NCBI GenBank assembly: GCA_905194315.1
Contig: CAJJRX010000042.1
Coordinates: 1-14,057, forward strand
DNA from: an uncultured Sutterella sp.
GTDB taxonomy: Bacteria; Pseudomonadota; Gammaproteobacteria; Burkholderiales; Burkholderiaceae_F
Direction of reading: 5' to 3'
DNA length: 14,057 bases
Under the pieces are notes generated by a model. The model was not told the origin of the DNA and made no database searches. It worked only from the letters and a program-made list of their open reading frames with translations. The translations under genes were made by a program, and so were the position numbers. This document shows, in pieces, positions 7,171-13,854 of the stretch. The first letter of the stretch is position 1; every line of letters begins with the position of its first letter.

Positions 7171-8607
7171 ATGATCAAGCGTGATGAATTTTTCTGGCTT
7201 AACCGCATCAGTGAAGCCACACTACTTGTCGGTCTGGAGCATGGTCAGTTCAGCACTGATTTTGTAAAGACCGCCCTTAAAGGCATTGCCGACGTACAGG
7301 CGCAAGGTGATGCCGACCCTGACGCTCGAGTGACACGGTATATAGACTGGGAACCGATGTTCCTTCAGGTGACCGGTCCCGCCTACTCGGCGATGCACGT
7401 AGGACGTTCGAGTCAGGACATTCTCTCGACGCTTCGTACCGCAATCTACAGAGACGGTGCCATTGCCGTCTGTCAGACTCTTTGTGACGTGATCGGACAG
7501 CTGCTTGAGCTCGCCCGCATGCATCGTGACACGATTCTGCCGAGTTACACGAACGGTGTGGCAGCTCAGCCCACCAGTCTCGGGCACACGCTGCTGGCGT
7601 TTAGCGCTTCGCTCATCCGGGGTCTGCGTGCCCTGCAGAACGCAATCAGCGAATATGACACCTCCGCCATGGGAGCCATGGTTCTCAACGGTACCTCCTG
7701 GCCGCTTGATCGCAAAGCGATGGCAGAACGCCTTGGCTTTGACCACTTCACGCTTAACGCCTTTGACGCCACCTGTTTCACCCCGGTGGACTTCCCGCTC
7801 GCTGTTTCAGCCGCTCTTGCCCAGATCGGTATCCGCACCGGATGCTTTATTACCGATGTGATGGTTCAATACGCCAATGCCCGTCCCTGGATTCTGCTCA
7901 CGGAGGGCGGAGAAAACACCTATGTCTCTTCTGCCATGCCGCAGAAACGCAACCCCGGACTTCTCAACAGCGCCAGAGAACAGGCCAGTGACATGGTTGC
8001 CGAAATGATGGCCGTGTATACCCGTGCTCATAACGTCGCCTCGGGAATGACCGACGGTAAAAATGTTGAACGCAATAGTCGCACGCTCATGACTGCACAG
8101 GCTCTGCTTCAGAAACTGGAAAAAATCCTCTCCGGCATCGTGGTAAATGAAAAACGCGCCATTGAGGAGCTCAACAGCGACTGGACTGCCTCTCAGGAGG
8201 TGGCAGACAGACTGATGCGAGAGCATGGTGTGCCTTTCCGTATCGGACACCACTTTGCCAGCAGCATGGTTGGTCTGGCCCGCAAAGCCGGTTTCACCCC
8301 CCTGAATTTTCCGTACGATGAAGCCGTGAGACTCTATCGGGAGGAAATCGAGAAGGAATTTCCTAAGGCCAGTCCGGTTTTCCCGATGAATGAGGCTGAC
8401 CTGCAAAGCGCCCTCGACCCAAGAGAAATTGTGCATGCCAGAACGACCGCCGGCAGTGCCAATCCCACCGAGGTTCTGAAAATGCACGGACAGCTCTCTG
8501 AAGAACTGACACGGCTTCGCAAAGACACAGACCGGAGAGTCGACCGCATCAACCGCGCGCTCGAAACACTTCAGAGGGATGTTGCAGCCCTCATTACACA
8601 AGACTGA
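7171..8607 (+). CDS. Argininosuccinate lyase-like enzyme of the fumarase/aspartase superfamily
   Basis: The 478-residue protein resembles argininosuccinate lyase (ArgH) throughout. HVGRSSQD at residues 76-83 matches the HTGRSRND region, and SYTNGVAAQPTSLGH at 125-139 matches GYTHLQRAQP. SSAMPQKRNP at 253-262 is the superfamily serine loop. A C-terminal ASL-C2 domain follows (GVPFRIGHH; DPREIVHARTTAGSANP). Enzymes of this superfamily eliminate fumarate from succinyl compounds. Key ArgH residues differ, however: the substrate-binding Arg-Asn of GRSRND are S81 and Q82, and the catalytic His of the Thr-His pair is N128. With no arginine genes nearby, it is unlikely to be the housekeeping ArgH, and a lyase for another succinyl or amino-dicarboxylate substrate is more likely. 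The ribosome site is weak (GAGG 7163-7166, four bases from ATG). It forms an operon with the DcuC transporter 26 bases downstream. Confidence 0.82.
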   Translation: MIKRDEFFWLNRISEATLLVGLEHGQFSTDFVKTALKGIADVQAQGDADPDARVTRYIDWEPMFLQVTGPAYSAMHVGRSSQDILSTLRTAIYRDGAIAVCQTLCDVIGQLLELARMHRDTILPSYTNGVAAQPTSLGHTLLAFSASLIRGLRALQNAISEYDTSAMGAMVLNGTSWPLDRKAMAERLGFDHFTLNAFDATCFTPVDFPLAVSAALAQIGIRTGCFITDVMVQYANARPWILLTEGGENTYVSSAMPQKRNPGLLNSAREQASDMVAEMMAVYTRAHNVASGMTDGKNVERNSRTLMTAQALLQKLEKILSGIVVNEKRAIEELNSDWTASQEVADRLMREHGVPFRIGHHFASSMVGLARKAGFTPLNFPYDEAVRLYREEIEKEFPKASPVFPMNEADLQSALDPREIVHARTTAGSANPTEVLKMHGQLSEELTRLRKDTDRRVDRINRALETLQRDVAALITQD

Positions 8608-8633
8608 ACCACTGACATAGAAAGGATTCCATC

Positions 8634-10004
8634 ATGACTTACCTTCTGCCCGCCGTTGCGGTGATGGTCACCGTTGTTGCCGGCATTCTGCTCATCAAGC
8701 GCTACTCCACTCCGATGGTGCTGTTTTTAGCCGGCCTCGTCATTCTGAGTGTGGCCGCCATCACCGGTGACGTACAGTTTCTTCCCAAAGGTGTCAAGCC
8801 TACGGGTTTTGCCGGCTTTGATATTTTTGCAACACTGACTGCCATCGCCAAAAAGCAGGCCTCCGGTATCGGCTTCATAATTATGACCGCAGGTGGCTTT
8901 GCTGCCTACATGGACAAAATCGGTGCGGCCCGTGCGCTTGTCAATGTCGCCGTCAAGCCGCTGCAACTGTTGCACGCCCCCTACGCCGTACTCGCAGGCG
9001 GTTATATCATCGGGCAGATACTCGTCGCCGTGATTCCGTCTGCAGCCGGTCTTGCAATGCTTCTTCTCGTCGCGCTTTTTCCCATCCTCAAAGCGGTGGG
9101 AACATCAGCCGCTGCAGGGGCGGCAGTCATCGGCACCTCTGCCGGGATGACCTTTGCGCCTACCGCAGGCACGGCTAATCTGGCCGCAAAGGTGGCCGGT
9201 GTGGATCCGATTATCTATCTGGTTCAGTATCAGCTCAAACTCGCCCTGCCCACACTGATCGTGGTGACCGTTGCACACTTCTTTGTGCAGCGTTATTACG
9301 ACCGCAAGGGCGATGATGTTTATCAGACTGCGGACAGTGTCAAGGCAGACGATGTCCCCGAGGTACCCGCCTGGTACGCCATCTTCCCTGTTCTTCCCAT
9401 CGCACTTCTGATCATTTTCTCAAAGCTGGTGGTGAGCGAAATCAAACTCGACACGGTAAGCGCTCTCTTTCTGGTGTGGATCGGTGTGGTCATTATTGAG
9501 GTGATTCGCAACCGCTCACTGAAGAAAGTCTTTAAGGACGCCATGAGCATGTTCCAGAGCATGGGCAAGATGTTCGGCGGAATTGTGGCGCTGATTATCT
9601 GTGCGGAATTTTTTGCCACCGGTCTGACCGCCAGCGGGCTGATCGATATGCTGATCAAGTCTGCTCAGGGGCTCGGCGCCGGCATGGGATCCATGACCGT
9701 TATTCTTACCGGTATTGTCTCGCTGGTGACCTTCCTCACAGGTTCCGGTGTCGGCGCTTACTCCTCTTTTGCTTCGCTGGCACCGGATGTGGCTGCCGGT
9801 CTGGGCGGTACGGTGGCTTCACTGGTCACACCGATGCAGTTTGCCTCCGGCATGGTGCGCGCCATGAGCCCTGTGGCAGGTGTGATCATTGCCGTCGCCG
9901 GTGCGGCCGGTGTCACCCCGATGGCTGTGGTTCGCCGTACCTGGATACCGATGACACTGGGCATGCTGACCACACTTATTGCAAACCAGTTCCTCCTTGC
10001 CTGA
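8634..10004 (+). CDS. dcuC: DcuC-family C4-dicarboxylate transporter
   Basis: The 456-residue membrane protein has about a dozen hydrophobic segments and matches DcuC along its length. Shared features include GFAAYMDKIGA near residues 88-98 followed by KPLQ, the APTAGT segment in the middle, HFFVQRYYDRK before the central loop, and the C-terminal SPVAGVIIAVAGAAG and VVRRTWIP. E. coli DcuC has 461 residues and moves succinate, fumarate and related C4 acids during anaerobic growth, mainly as a succinate efflux carrier. It follows the lyase by 26 bases with AAGGA at 8622-8626, seven bases from ATG, and ends at a strong terminator. Pairing with a fumarate-releasing lyase fits C4-acid exchange, or uptake of a succinyl amino acid. 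The exact substrate is not determined by sequence, so the gene symbol marks the family. Confidence 0.87.
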   Translation: MTYLLPAVAVMVTVVAGILLIKRYSTPMVLFLAGLVILSVAAITGDVQFLPKGVKPTGFAGFDIFATLTAIAKKQASGIGFIIMTAGGFAAYMDKIGAARALVNVAVKPLQLLHAPYAVLAGGYIIGQILVAVIPSAAGLAMLLLVALFPILKAVGTSAAAGAAVIGTSAGMTFAPTAGTANLAAKVAGVDPIIYLVQYQLKLALPTLIVVTVAHFFVQRYYDRKGDDVYQTADSVKADDVPEVPAWYAIFPVLPIALLIIFSKLVVSEIKLDTVSALFLVWIGVVIIEVIRNRSLKKVFKDAMSMFQSMGKMFGGIVALIICAEFFATGLTASGLIDMLIKSAQGLGAGMGSMTVILTGIVSLVTFLTGSGVGAYSSFASLAPDVAAGLGGTVASLVTPMQFASGMVRAMSPVAGVIIAVAGAAGVTPMAVVRRTWIPMTLGMLTTLIANQFLLA

Positions 10005-10033
10005 TGCAAGCATCTGATTTTTAAACAGTTTTC

Positions 10034-10069
10034 AGGGTGCTCCATAATTTTTCGGGGCACCTTGTTTTT
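10034..10069 (+). terminator. Rho-independent terminator of the lyase-DcuC operon
   Basis: A 10-bp stem (10034-10043 with 10054-10063, two G-U pairs) with a 10-base loop is followed by TTGTTTTT. It lies 30 bases after the DcuC stop and closes the operon. Confidence 0.9.
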
Positions 10070-10422
10070 ATGCATGCATGACGCAGGATGCTAACAATAA
10101 GGCACCAAAAAACAGTTCGATATGTTTCGAATTGTTCTACACTGAAGTTGGAGAAACAATATTTGGTATTATTGCGACCACGGAACGGCAGGCGTTGTGC
10201 TGTTCGCTGACACTTTTTACCAAAGCTTTGACCGCTTTGCGCTTGCCTCAATTCCGACAAAATTAGTAAGATTACACTTAATTGTTAATTCCGGACTCGA
10301 TGGCGTGTGCAGGATTTGTCCGCACGGCCCTCACCGCGAGCGTTCAACCGCTGGTCAGGACAGTCTGACTGTCTGAGCCCCCGGCATCTCCCCGGCCGTC
10401 AAGCCCAAAAACCCGTCACTCA
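10070..10422. other. Geneless stretch between the lyase operon and the DUF2156 gene
   Basis: About 350 bases without a supported gene. The first 210 are AT-richer than the neighbouring genes, and the rest is GC-rich leader. A 62-codon plus-strand frame at 10078-10266 has no ribosome site and no recognisable protein. A promoter candidate lies at 10243-10272. Nothing else could be identified, and a small RNA cannot be excluded by eye. Confidence 0.5.
10243..10272 (+). promoter_or_regulatory. Possible promoter of the DUF2156 gene
   Basis: TTGCCT at 10243-10248 and TAAGAT at 10267-10272 (18-base spacing) form a fair sigma-70 match. It would give a leader of about 145 bases before the start at 10423. 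This is a pattern match only. Confidence 0.35.
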
Positions 10423-11352
10423 ATGATGAATACTATGCTGTCGTTTTATCCGGTCACAGTACAGTCTCTCGACGTGTTGAAAAACGGCCTTCCGATGGAT
10501 GGCAACGGCGACTGTAACATGTCTGTGGCCTCGCTGATCACCCGCGCCAAAGAGCGCGAACTTGAATACGCGTGTCTGGTGGGGCGTCTCGTTTTACGCT
10601 GGCGTCCCGCAGCAAAATCCCCTATGGTCTGGGTATGGCCCTCTGACTGTGATCTGTGCCCGACACTGATGCATGAGCTCGAAGCCCAGAGCCGTGCCAT
10701 GGGCGAGCCGCTCCGTATCTACGGCACTCTGCCCTACCTTGAAGAACGTTTTAAAGCCACCTGGCCCGAGCGCCAGTACACACTCACCACCAGTGAAGAC
10801 TGGGGCGACTATCTTTATTCTCGGGAAGCACTTGTGAAGCTTGAAGGCCGCAAACTCGCCGGCAAGCGCAACTTTGTCAAACGCTACCGCAAGCAGCATC
10901 CCGACGCGCAATTCCTGCCGCTCAACGCCGGGACGATTCCCCTTGCGCGCACCTTCCTCGAGAGCTGGTACGCGGAACATCAGCCGCTTGACGAATCCAT
11001 GCAGGCTGAAGCGGATGCCATCGCCATCGCCTTTGACCACTTCAGTGCACTGGGTCTTCGCGGCGGTGTGCTCGTGGAAAACGGCGTTGTACACGGCTTT
11101 ACCTACGGCGCCATGCTCACCGAACAGATGTTTGCCGTGCATATTGAAAAGGCTGACCGCACCATCACCGGCGCCTATCCCGCACTCGCAAGCTTTTTTG
11201 CCGCCTCGCTGCCCGAGCAGTACGAAATCATCAATCGCGAAGAGGATCTCGGTATTCCCGGTCTGCGTAAAGCCAAAGAGGACTGGAATCCGCTCGGTCG
11301 CCTTGAAAAGGGTTACATCACGGTGATCCCTGAGGGCGGTGCACAGGCCTGA
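10423..11352 (+). CDS. DUF2156/COG4866 family protein (phosphatidylglycerol lysyltransferase C-terminal-like)
   Basis: The 309-residue soluble protein matches the DUF2156 (COG4866) family, whose fold is two GNAT-like acyltransferase domains related to the C-terminal half of MprF-type lysyltransferases. Family hallmarks are YLYSREALVKLEGRKLAGKR at residues 130-149, followed by NFVKRY, and NREEDLGIPGLRKAKEDWNP at 271-290. The middle part (VLVENGVVHGFTYGAML ... AVHIEKADRTITGAYPAL) looks like a GNAT acceptor or aminoacyl-donor core. No membrane segments are present, unlike full MprF. The reaction is not known for this branch, and aminoacyl transfer to a lipid or peptide is only an inference from the fold. 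It is transcribed alone, with its own terminator. Two further ATGs at codons 2 and 5 leave the exact start open, as no ribosome site stands out. Confidence 0.8.
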   Translation: MMNTMLSFYPVTVQSLDVLKNGLPMDGNGDCNMSVASLITRAKERELEYACLVGRLVLRWRPAAKSPMVWVWPSDCDLCPTLMHELEAQSRAMGEPLRIYGTLPYLEERFKATWPERQYTLTTSEDWGDYLYSREALVKLEGRKLAGKRNFVKRYRKQHPDAQFLPLNAGTIPLARTFLESWYAEHQPLDESMQAEADAIAIAFDHFSALGLRGGVLVENGVVHGFTYGAMLTEQMFAVHIEKADRTITGAYPALASFFAASLPEQYEIINREEDLGIPGLRKAKEDWNPLGRLEKGYITVIPEGGAQA

Positions 11353-11382
11353 GCGCCTGTTGTGTAACGGTTACTCCGTATC

Positions 11383-11432
11383 AGGCCGGAAGTGAGTGTG
11401 CATGGCTGCACACATCCTCCGGCCTTCTTTTT
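11383..11432 (+). terminator. Rho-independent terminator after the DUF2156 gene
   Basis: A two-part hairpin: an outer 8-bp stem (AGGCCGGA 11383-11390 with TCCGGCCT 11418-11425) and an inner 7-bp stem (GTGTGCA 11396-11402 with TGCACAC 11407-11413, TGGC loop). TTCTTTTT follows at 11425-11432. Confidence 0.9.
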
Positions 11433-11474
11433 CATTCCTCCCTCCGTTCTTTGTTTTCTCCTCTGAGATCTCCC

Positions 11475-11497
11475 ACACAACCTGCCACCAGTTGTGT
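11475..11497. repeat. Inverted repeat 1 upstream of the zur-like gene
   Basis: ACACAAC at 11475-11481 and GTTGTGT at 11491-11497 are perfect inverted copies separated by nine bases. The right arm overlaps the putative extended -10 box, so a bound protein would block the promoter. Confidence 0.55.
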
Positions 11498-11503
11498 TAG
11501 AAT
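11495..11503 (+). promoter_or_regulatory. Putative extended -10 promoter of the zur-znu operon
   Basis: TGTTAGAAT matches an extended -10 (TGnTATAAT) with five of six hexamer bases, and no good -35 box is present, as is common for that class. The start site would fall near 11510, about 75 bases before the GTG of the regulator. Inverted repeats lie on both sides. Confidence 0.45.
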
Positions 11504-11511
11504 TCGCTTCT

Positions 11512-11536
11512 GAATTTGGGACAGCGTTCCAAATTC
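11512..11536. repeat. Inverted repeat 2 upstream of the zur-like gene
   Basis: GAATTTGG at 11512-11519 and CCAAATTC at 11529-11536 are perfect inverted copies separated by nine bases, the same spacer length as repeat 1, with centres 38 bases apart. It would begin at about +2 of the putative transcript. Six T follow four bases later (11541-11546), so a weak hairpin in the leader is an alternative reading to an operator. Confidence 0.55.
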
Positions 11537-11584
11537 GCGATTTTTTGTACGGAAAATATCCGGTTTTCAAACCTCGAATCTACA

Positions 11585-11992
11585 GTGGCGCAATATCAGA
11601 CACGACAGAAAGAATGGATTCTGGAAGTCCTTACCGCAACACGCGGCAAAGCTATGAGTGCAACGCTCCTGCTTGGCGCGCTTGAGGCGGCCGGGCACAG
11701 AATCGGCCGCACGACGGTCTATCGGCTTCTGGGCCAGATGGTCGAAGCCGGTCTTGTACGGGCCACCCGTGACAGCCGGGGTGTCTCGCTCTACGAGCTC
11801 TGCTCGCTTACCGACTGCGCCGATGTGCGCTGCCGGATCTGCGCACGCACTTTCCATCTGCACTGCCAGGCGCTTGCCGGCATGCAGGCAACCGTGCGCG
11901 AGCATCTCGATGCACATCACGGTTTTCTGCTCGATCCTGTCGTTCCGCTTTTCTCCGGACTCTGTCCCGAGTGCCGCCAAAAACAAGGTTAA
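11585..11992 (+). CDS. zur: Fur-family metalloregulator, probably the zinc repressor Zur
   Basis: The 135-residue protein has the Fur fold: an N-terminal winged helix (TRQKEWILEVLTATRGKAMSATLLLGAL, recognition segment GRTTVYRLLGQMVEAGLV) and a C-terminal dimerisation domain. Two CxxC pairs, C83/C86 and C127/C130, form the structural zinc site. H91 and H93 lie near where a sensory metal site is expected. GTG 11585 is chosen because it gives the short family N-terminus (MAQYQTRQ). The frame upstream is open only from a TTG at 11516 that lies inside an inverted repeat. No ribosome site precedes GTG 11585, so the start is not certain. It is first in an apparent operon with znuA (nine bases downstream), znuC and znuB, and that context makes zinc the likely signal. 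A manganese or iron sensor is less likely. Confidence 0.85.
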   Translation: MAQYQTRQKEWILEVLTATRGKAMSATLLLGALEAAGHRIGRTTVYRLLGQMVEAGLVRATRDSRGVSLYELCSLTDCADVRCRICARTFHLHCQALAGMQATVREHLDAHHGFLLDPVVPLFSGLCPECRQKQG

Positions 11993-12001
11993 AGACGTTA
12001 T

Positions 12002-13126
12002 ATGCAACGCAACGCATTCTCCCGCCGCCGCCTCATGGGCGCCTTCGGCATGCTGGCCATGGGCACAGCACTTTCTTCGCCCCTTACTGCCGCACTGGCA
12101 CAGACGAAAGGCCGTCTGAAAGTCGTCTGCACCCTCTTTCCGCCCTGTGATTTTGTGCGCGAAATCGGGGGTGAGCGCGTGGACGCCGTTCTGCTCCTGA
12201 AACCCGGGCAGGAGGCACACACGTACGAGCCCACGCCGCAGGACATCAAAACCATTGCCTCGGCGGATCTCTTTATCTACACGGGTGGCGAAAACGACAC
12301 CTGGGTTGAGGGACTCCTTGACAGCCTCGGGGACAAGTCGCCTCAGGCGGTGCGTCTGCTTGATCTGGTGCCGACCGTCGCCGAAGAGATTGTCGAAGGG
12401 ATGGAGGACGACGGACACGATCATGCCGCCGGGGAGCACAGTCACGAGCATGAGAACGAACCCGAAGCCGGTGCCGCTCAGGAAGCGTCTGCCGCGGGCG
12501 GTGCTGTTGACAGCTCGCTCGAAGGCGATCACCACGGCGAATCCACGGCCGAACAGGAAAAGTCCTCGAGTGAAACCACCGAGGATGACGATCCGGCGGC
12601 TGACGAACACGTCTGGACGAGTCCTAAGAATGCCATCGGCATTGTCGAGGAGCTGCAGATGCTGCTCACCGAAATCGATCCCGAAGGCGCCAAAGTTTAC
12701 AAGAGCCGTACTGAAAACTATCTCAGGCAGCTTCAGGCGCTCGATGCCGCCTACCGCGACATGGTCTCGCACGCGCGGCGCAAAACCATTCTGGTGGCGG
12801 ACCGCTTCCCGTTCCGCTACCTTGCCGAGAGCTACGGTCTCAAATACTATGCGGCCTTCCCGGGCTGCTCGACGCAGGTCCGTCCGAGTGCCGCCACTGT
12901 GGCCTTCCTCGTGGACAAGGTCCGTGACGAGCACCTCCCGGTGGTGCTGCAGGTGGCCAACAGCTCGCCGAGAATCGCAAAAGCCGTGGCCGAGCCCTCG
13001 CATGCCGCGATCCTGCCCCTGCACGCGGTGCACAATCTCACGCCGCAGGAGGCCCGTGCAGGACTTACCTACCTCTCGGCGATGAAGGCCAACCTTGAAG
13101 TGCTGCGCAAAGCACTCAATGACTGA
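12002..13126 (+). CDS. znuA: Zinc ABC transporter, periplasmic binding protein ZnuA
   Basis: This 374-residue cluster A-I (TroA/ZnuA) metal-binding protein captures Zn(II) in the periplasm for ZnuBC. The N-terminus has a twin-arginine-like motif (SRRRLMG, residues 7-13), a hydrophobic stretch and an ALA cleavage site near residue 33, so export by Tat is possible though Sec is usual for the family. Metal ligands H73 (GQEAHTYEP) and H203 (DEHVWTSP) are visible. A loop at about 135-203 is rich in His, Asp and Glu (including H139, H141, H146, H148, H150, H177, H178), typical of zinc and not manganese binders, and longer than average. At the third ligand position the sequence is ADRFPFRY, giving D267 where ZnuA usually has His. 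The C-terminus (GLTYLSAMKANLEVLRKAL) is family-like. It lies between the regulator and znuC. Confidence 0.92.
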   Translation: MQRNAFSRRRLMGAFGMLAMGTALSSPLTAALAQTKGRLKVVCTLFPPCDFVREIGGERVDAVLLLKPGQEAHTYEPTPQDIKTIASADLFIYTGGENDTWVEGLLDSLGDKSPQAVRLLDLVPTVAEEIVEGMEDDGHDHAAGEHSHEHENEPEAGAAQEASAAGGAVDSSLEGDHHGESTAEQEKSSSETTEDDDPAADEHVWTSPKNAIGIVEELQMLLTEIDPEGAKVYKSRTENYLRQLQALDAAYRDMVSHARRKTILVADRFPFRYLAESYGLKYYAAFPGCSTQVRPSAATVAFLVDKVRDEHLPVVLQVANSSPRIAKAVAEPSHAAILPLHAVHNLTPQEARAGLTYLSAMKANLEVLRKALND

Positions 13127-13149
13127 CCGGTGAATGAGGCAGCAGCACG

Positions 13150-13854
13150 ATGACGCTTCTTCTTTCCGAGTCTGATGCGGCACCCCGCGAGGTGGAACTC
13201 ACCCTTGACGGGGCCACCTTCGGCTACACACGAGAAAAAGCCCTGATCCGCCGGGTCTCGCTCGAGATCCGCGCCGGGGACTTTATCTCGATCTGCGGCG
13301 AAAACGGCGCCGGCAAAAGCACCCTTGTCAAAGGGATGCTCGGGCTGCTCGCGCCGCTCGAAGGGCGCCGGGTGGTCAATCCCGGGCTTGAGAAAGCCGG
13401 CATCGGCTATGTCGCCCAGACCAGCAACCTGCCGCCTGATATGCCGGGCAGCGTGATCGAAGTGCTCAAAACGGGGCTCCTGCAGACCTGGCGCCCCTGG
13501 AGCATCAGCCGCGCCCAGCGGGGACTGCTCGGGAATGTGCTCAGTCACTTTGACTGCGACACACTCGCCGCCAAGGCTTTCCGGGAACTCTCGGGCGGGC
13601 AGATGAAGCGTGTGCTCATTGCCCGGGCCGTGCTTGCCTCACGCCGCTTTATCGTGCTCGATGAACCCTGTGCGGGGCTCGATACACTCAACACCGACCG
13701 CATCATGACCTCGCTCAAGGAACTCAACACCACCATGGGCACCACCATCGTGCAGGTCACGCACGATGCCGTGCTCGCACGCCGCCTCTCAAGCCGCATC
13801 TGGCATGTCGGTGAAGGGACGGTGCGCGACGAAGTGCAGGAGGTGCGCCAGTGA
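13150..13854 (+). CDS. znuC: Zinc ABC transporter, ATP-binding protein ZnuC
   Basis: The 234-residue ATPase has all the ABC motifs: Walker A GENGAGKST at residues 50-58, Q90 in the Q-loop (YVAQTSNLPPDMPGSV), signature LSGGQ at 147-151, Walker B FIVLDE at 167-172 with catalytic E172, and switch H205. The sequence between the Q-loop and signature matches metal-type ABC ATPases (ZnuC/MntB). It energises zinc uptake on the cytoplasmic side of the ZnuB permease. It begins 23 bases after znuA with GAGG at 13136-13139, ten bases upstream, and its stop overlaps the GTG of znuB. Confidence 0.93.
   Translation: MTLLLSESDAAPREVELTLDGATFGYTREKALIRRVSLEIRAGDFISICGENGAGKSTLVKGMLGLLAPLEGRRVVNPGLEKAGIGYVAQTSNLPPDMPGSVIEVLKTGLLQTWRPWSISRAQRGLLGNVLSHFDCDTLAAKAFRELSGGQMKRVLIARAVLASRRFIVLDEPCAGLDTLNTDRIMTSLKELNTTMGTTIVQVTHDAVLARRLSSRIWHVGEGTVRDEVQEVRQ

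Noticed and set aside
7171..8607. Naming the lyase argH
   Set aside because: Substrate-binding and catalytic residues of ArgH are changed and no arginine-synthesis gene is adjacent.
10078..10266. 62-codon plus-strand frame after the DcuC terminator
   Set aside because: It has no ribosome site, its composition is like the surrounding non-coding DNA, and it shows no recognisable motif. It begins directly behind a terminator.
11567..13183. 538-codon minus-strand frame opposite zur-znuA
   Set aside because: It is a long antisense frame produced by GC-rich codon use. The plus-strand genes have clear Fur and ZnuA motifs, while the antisense translation is low-complexity and unmatched.
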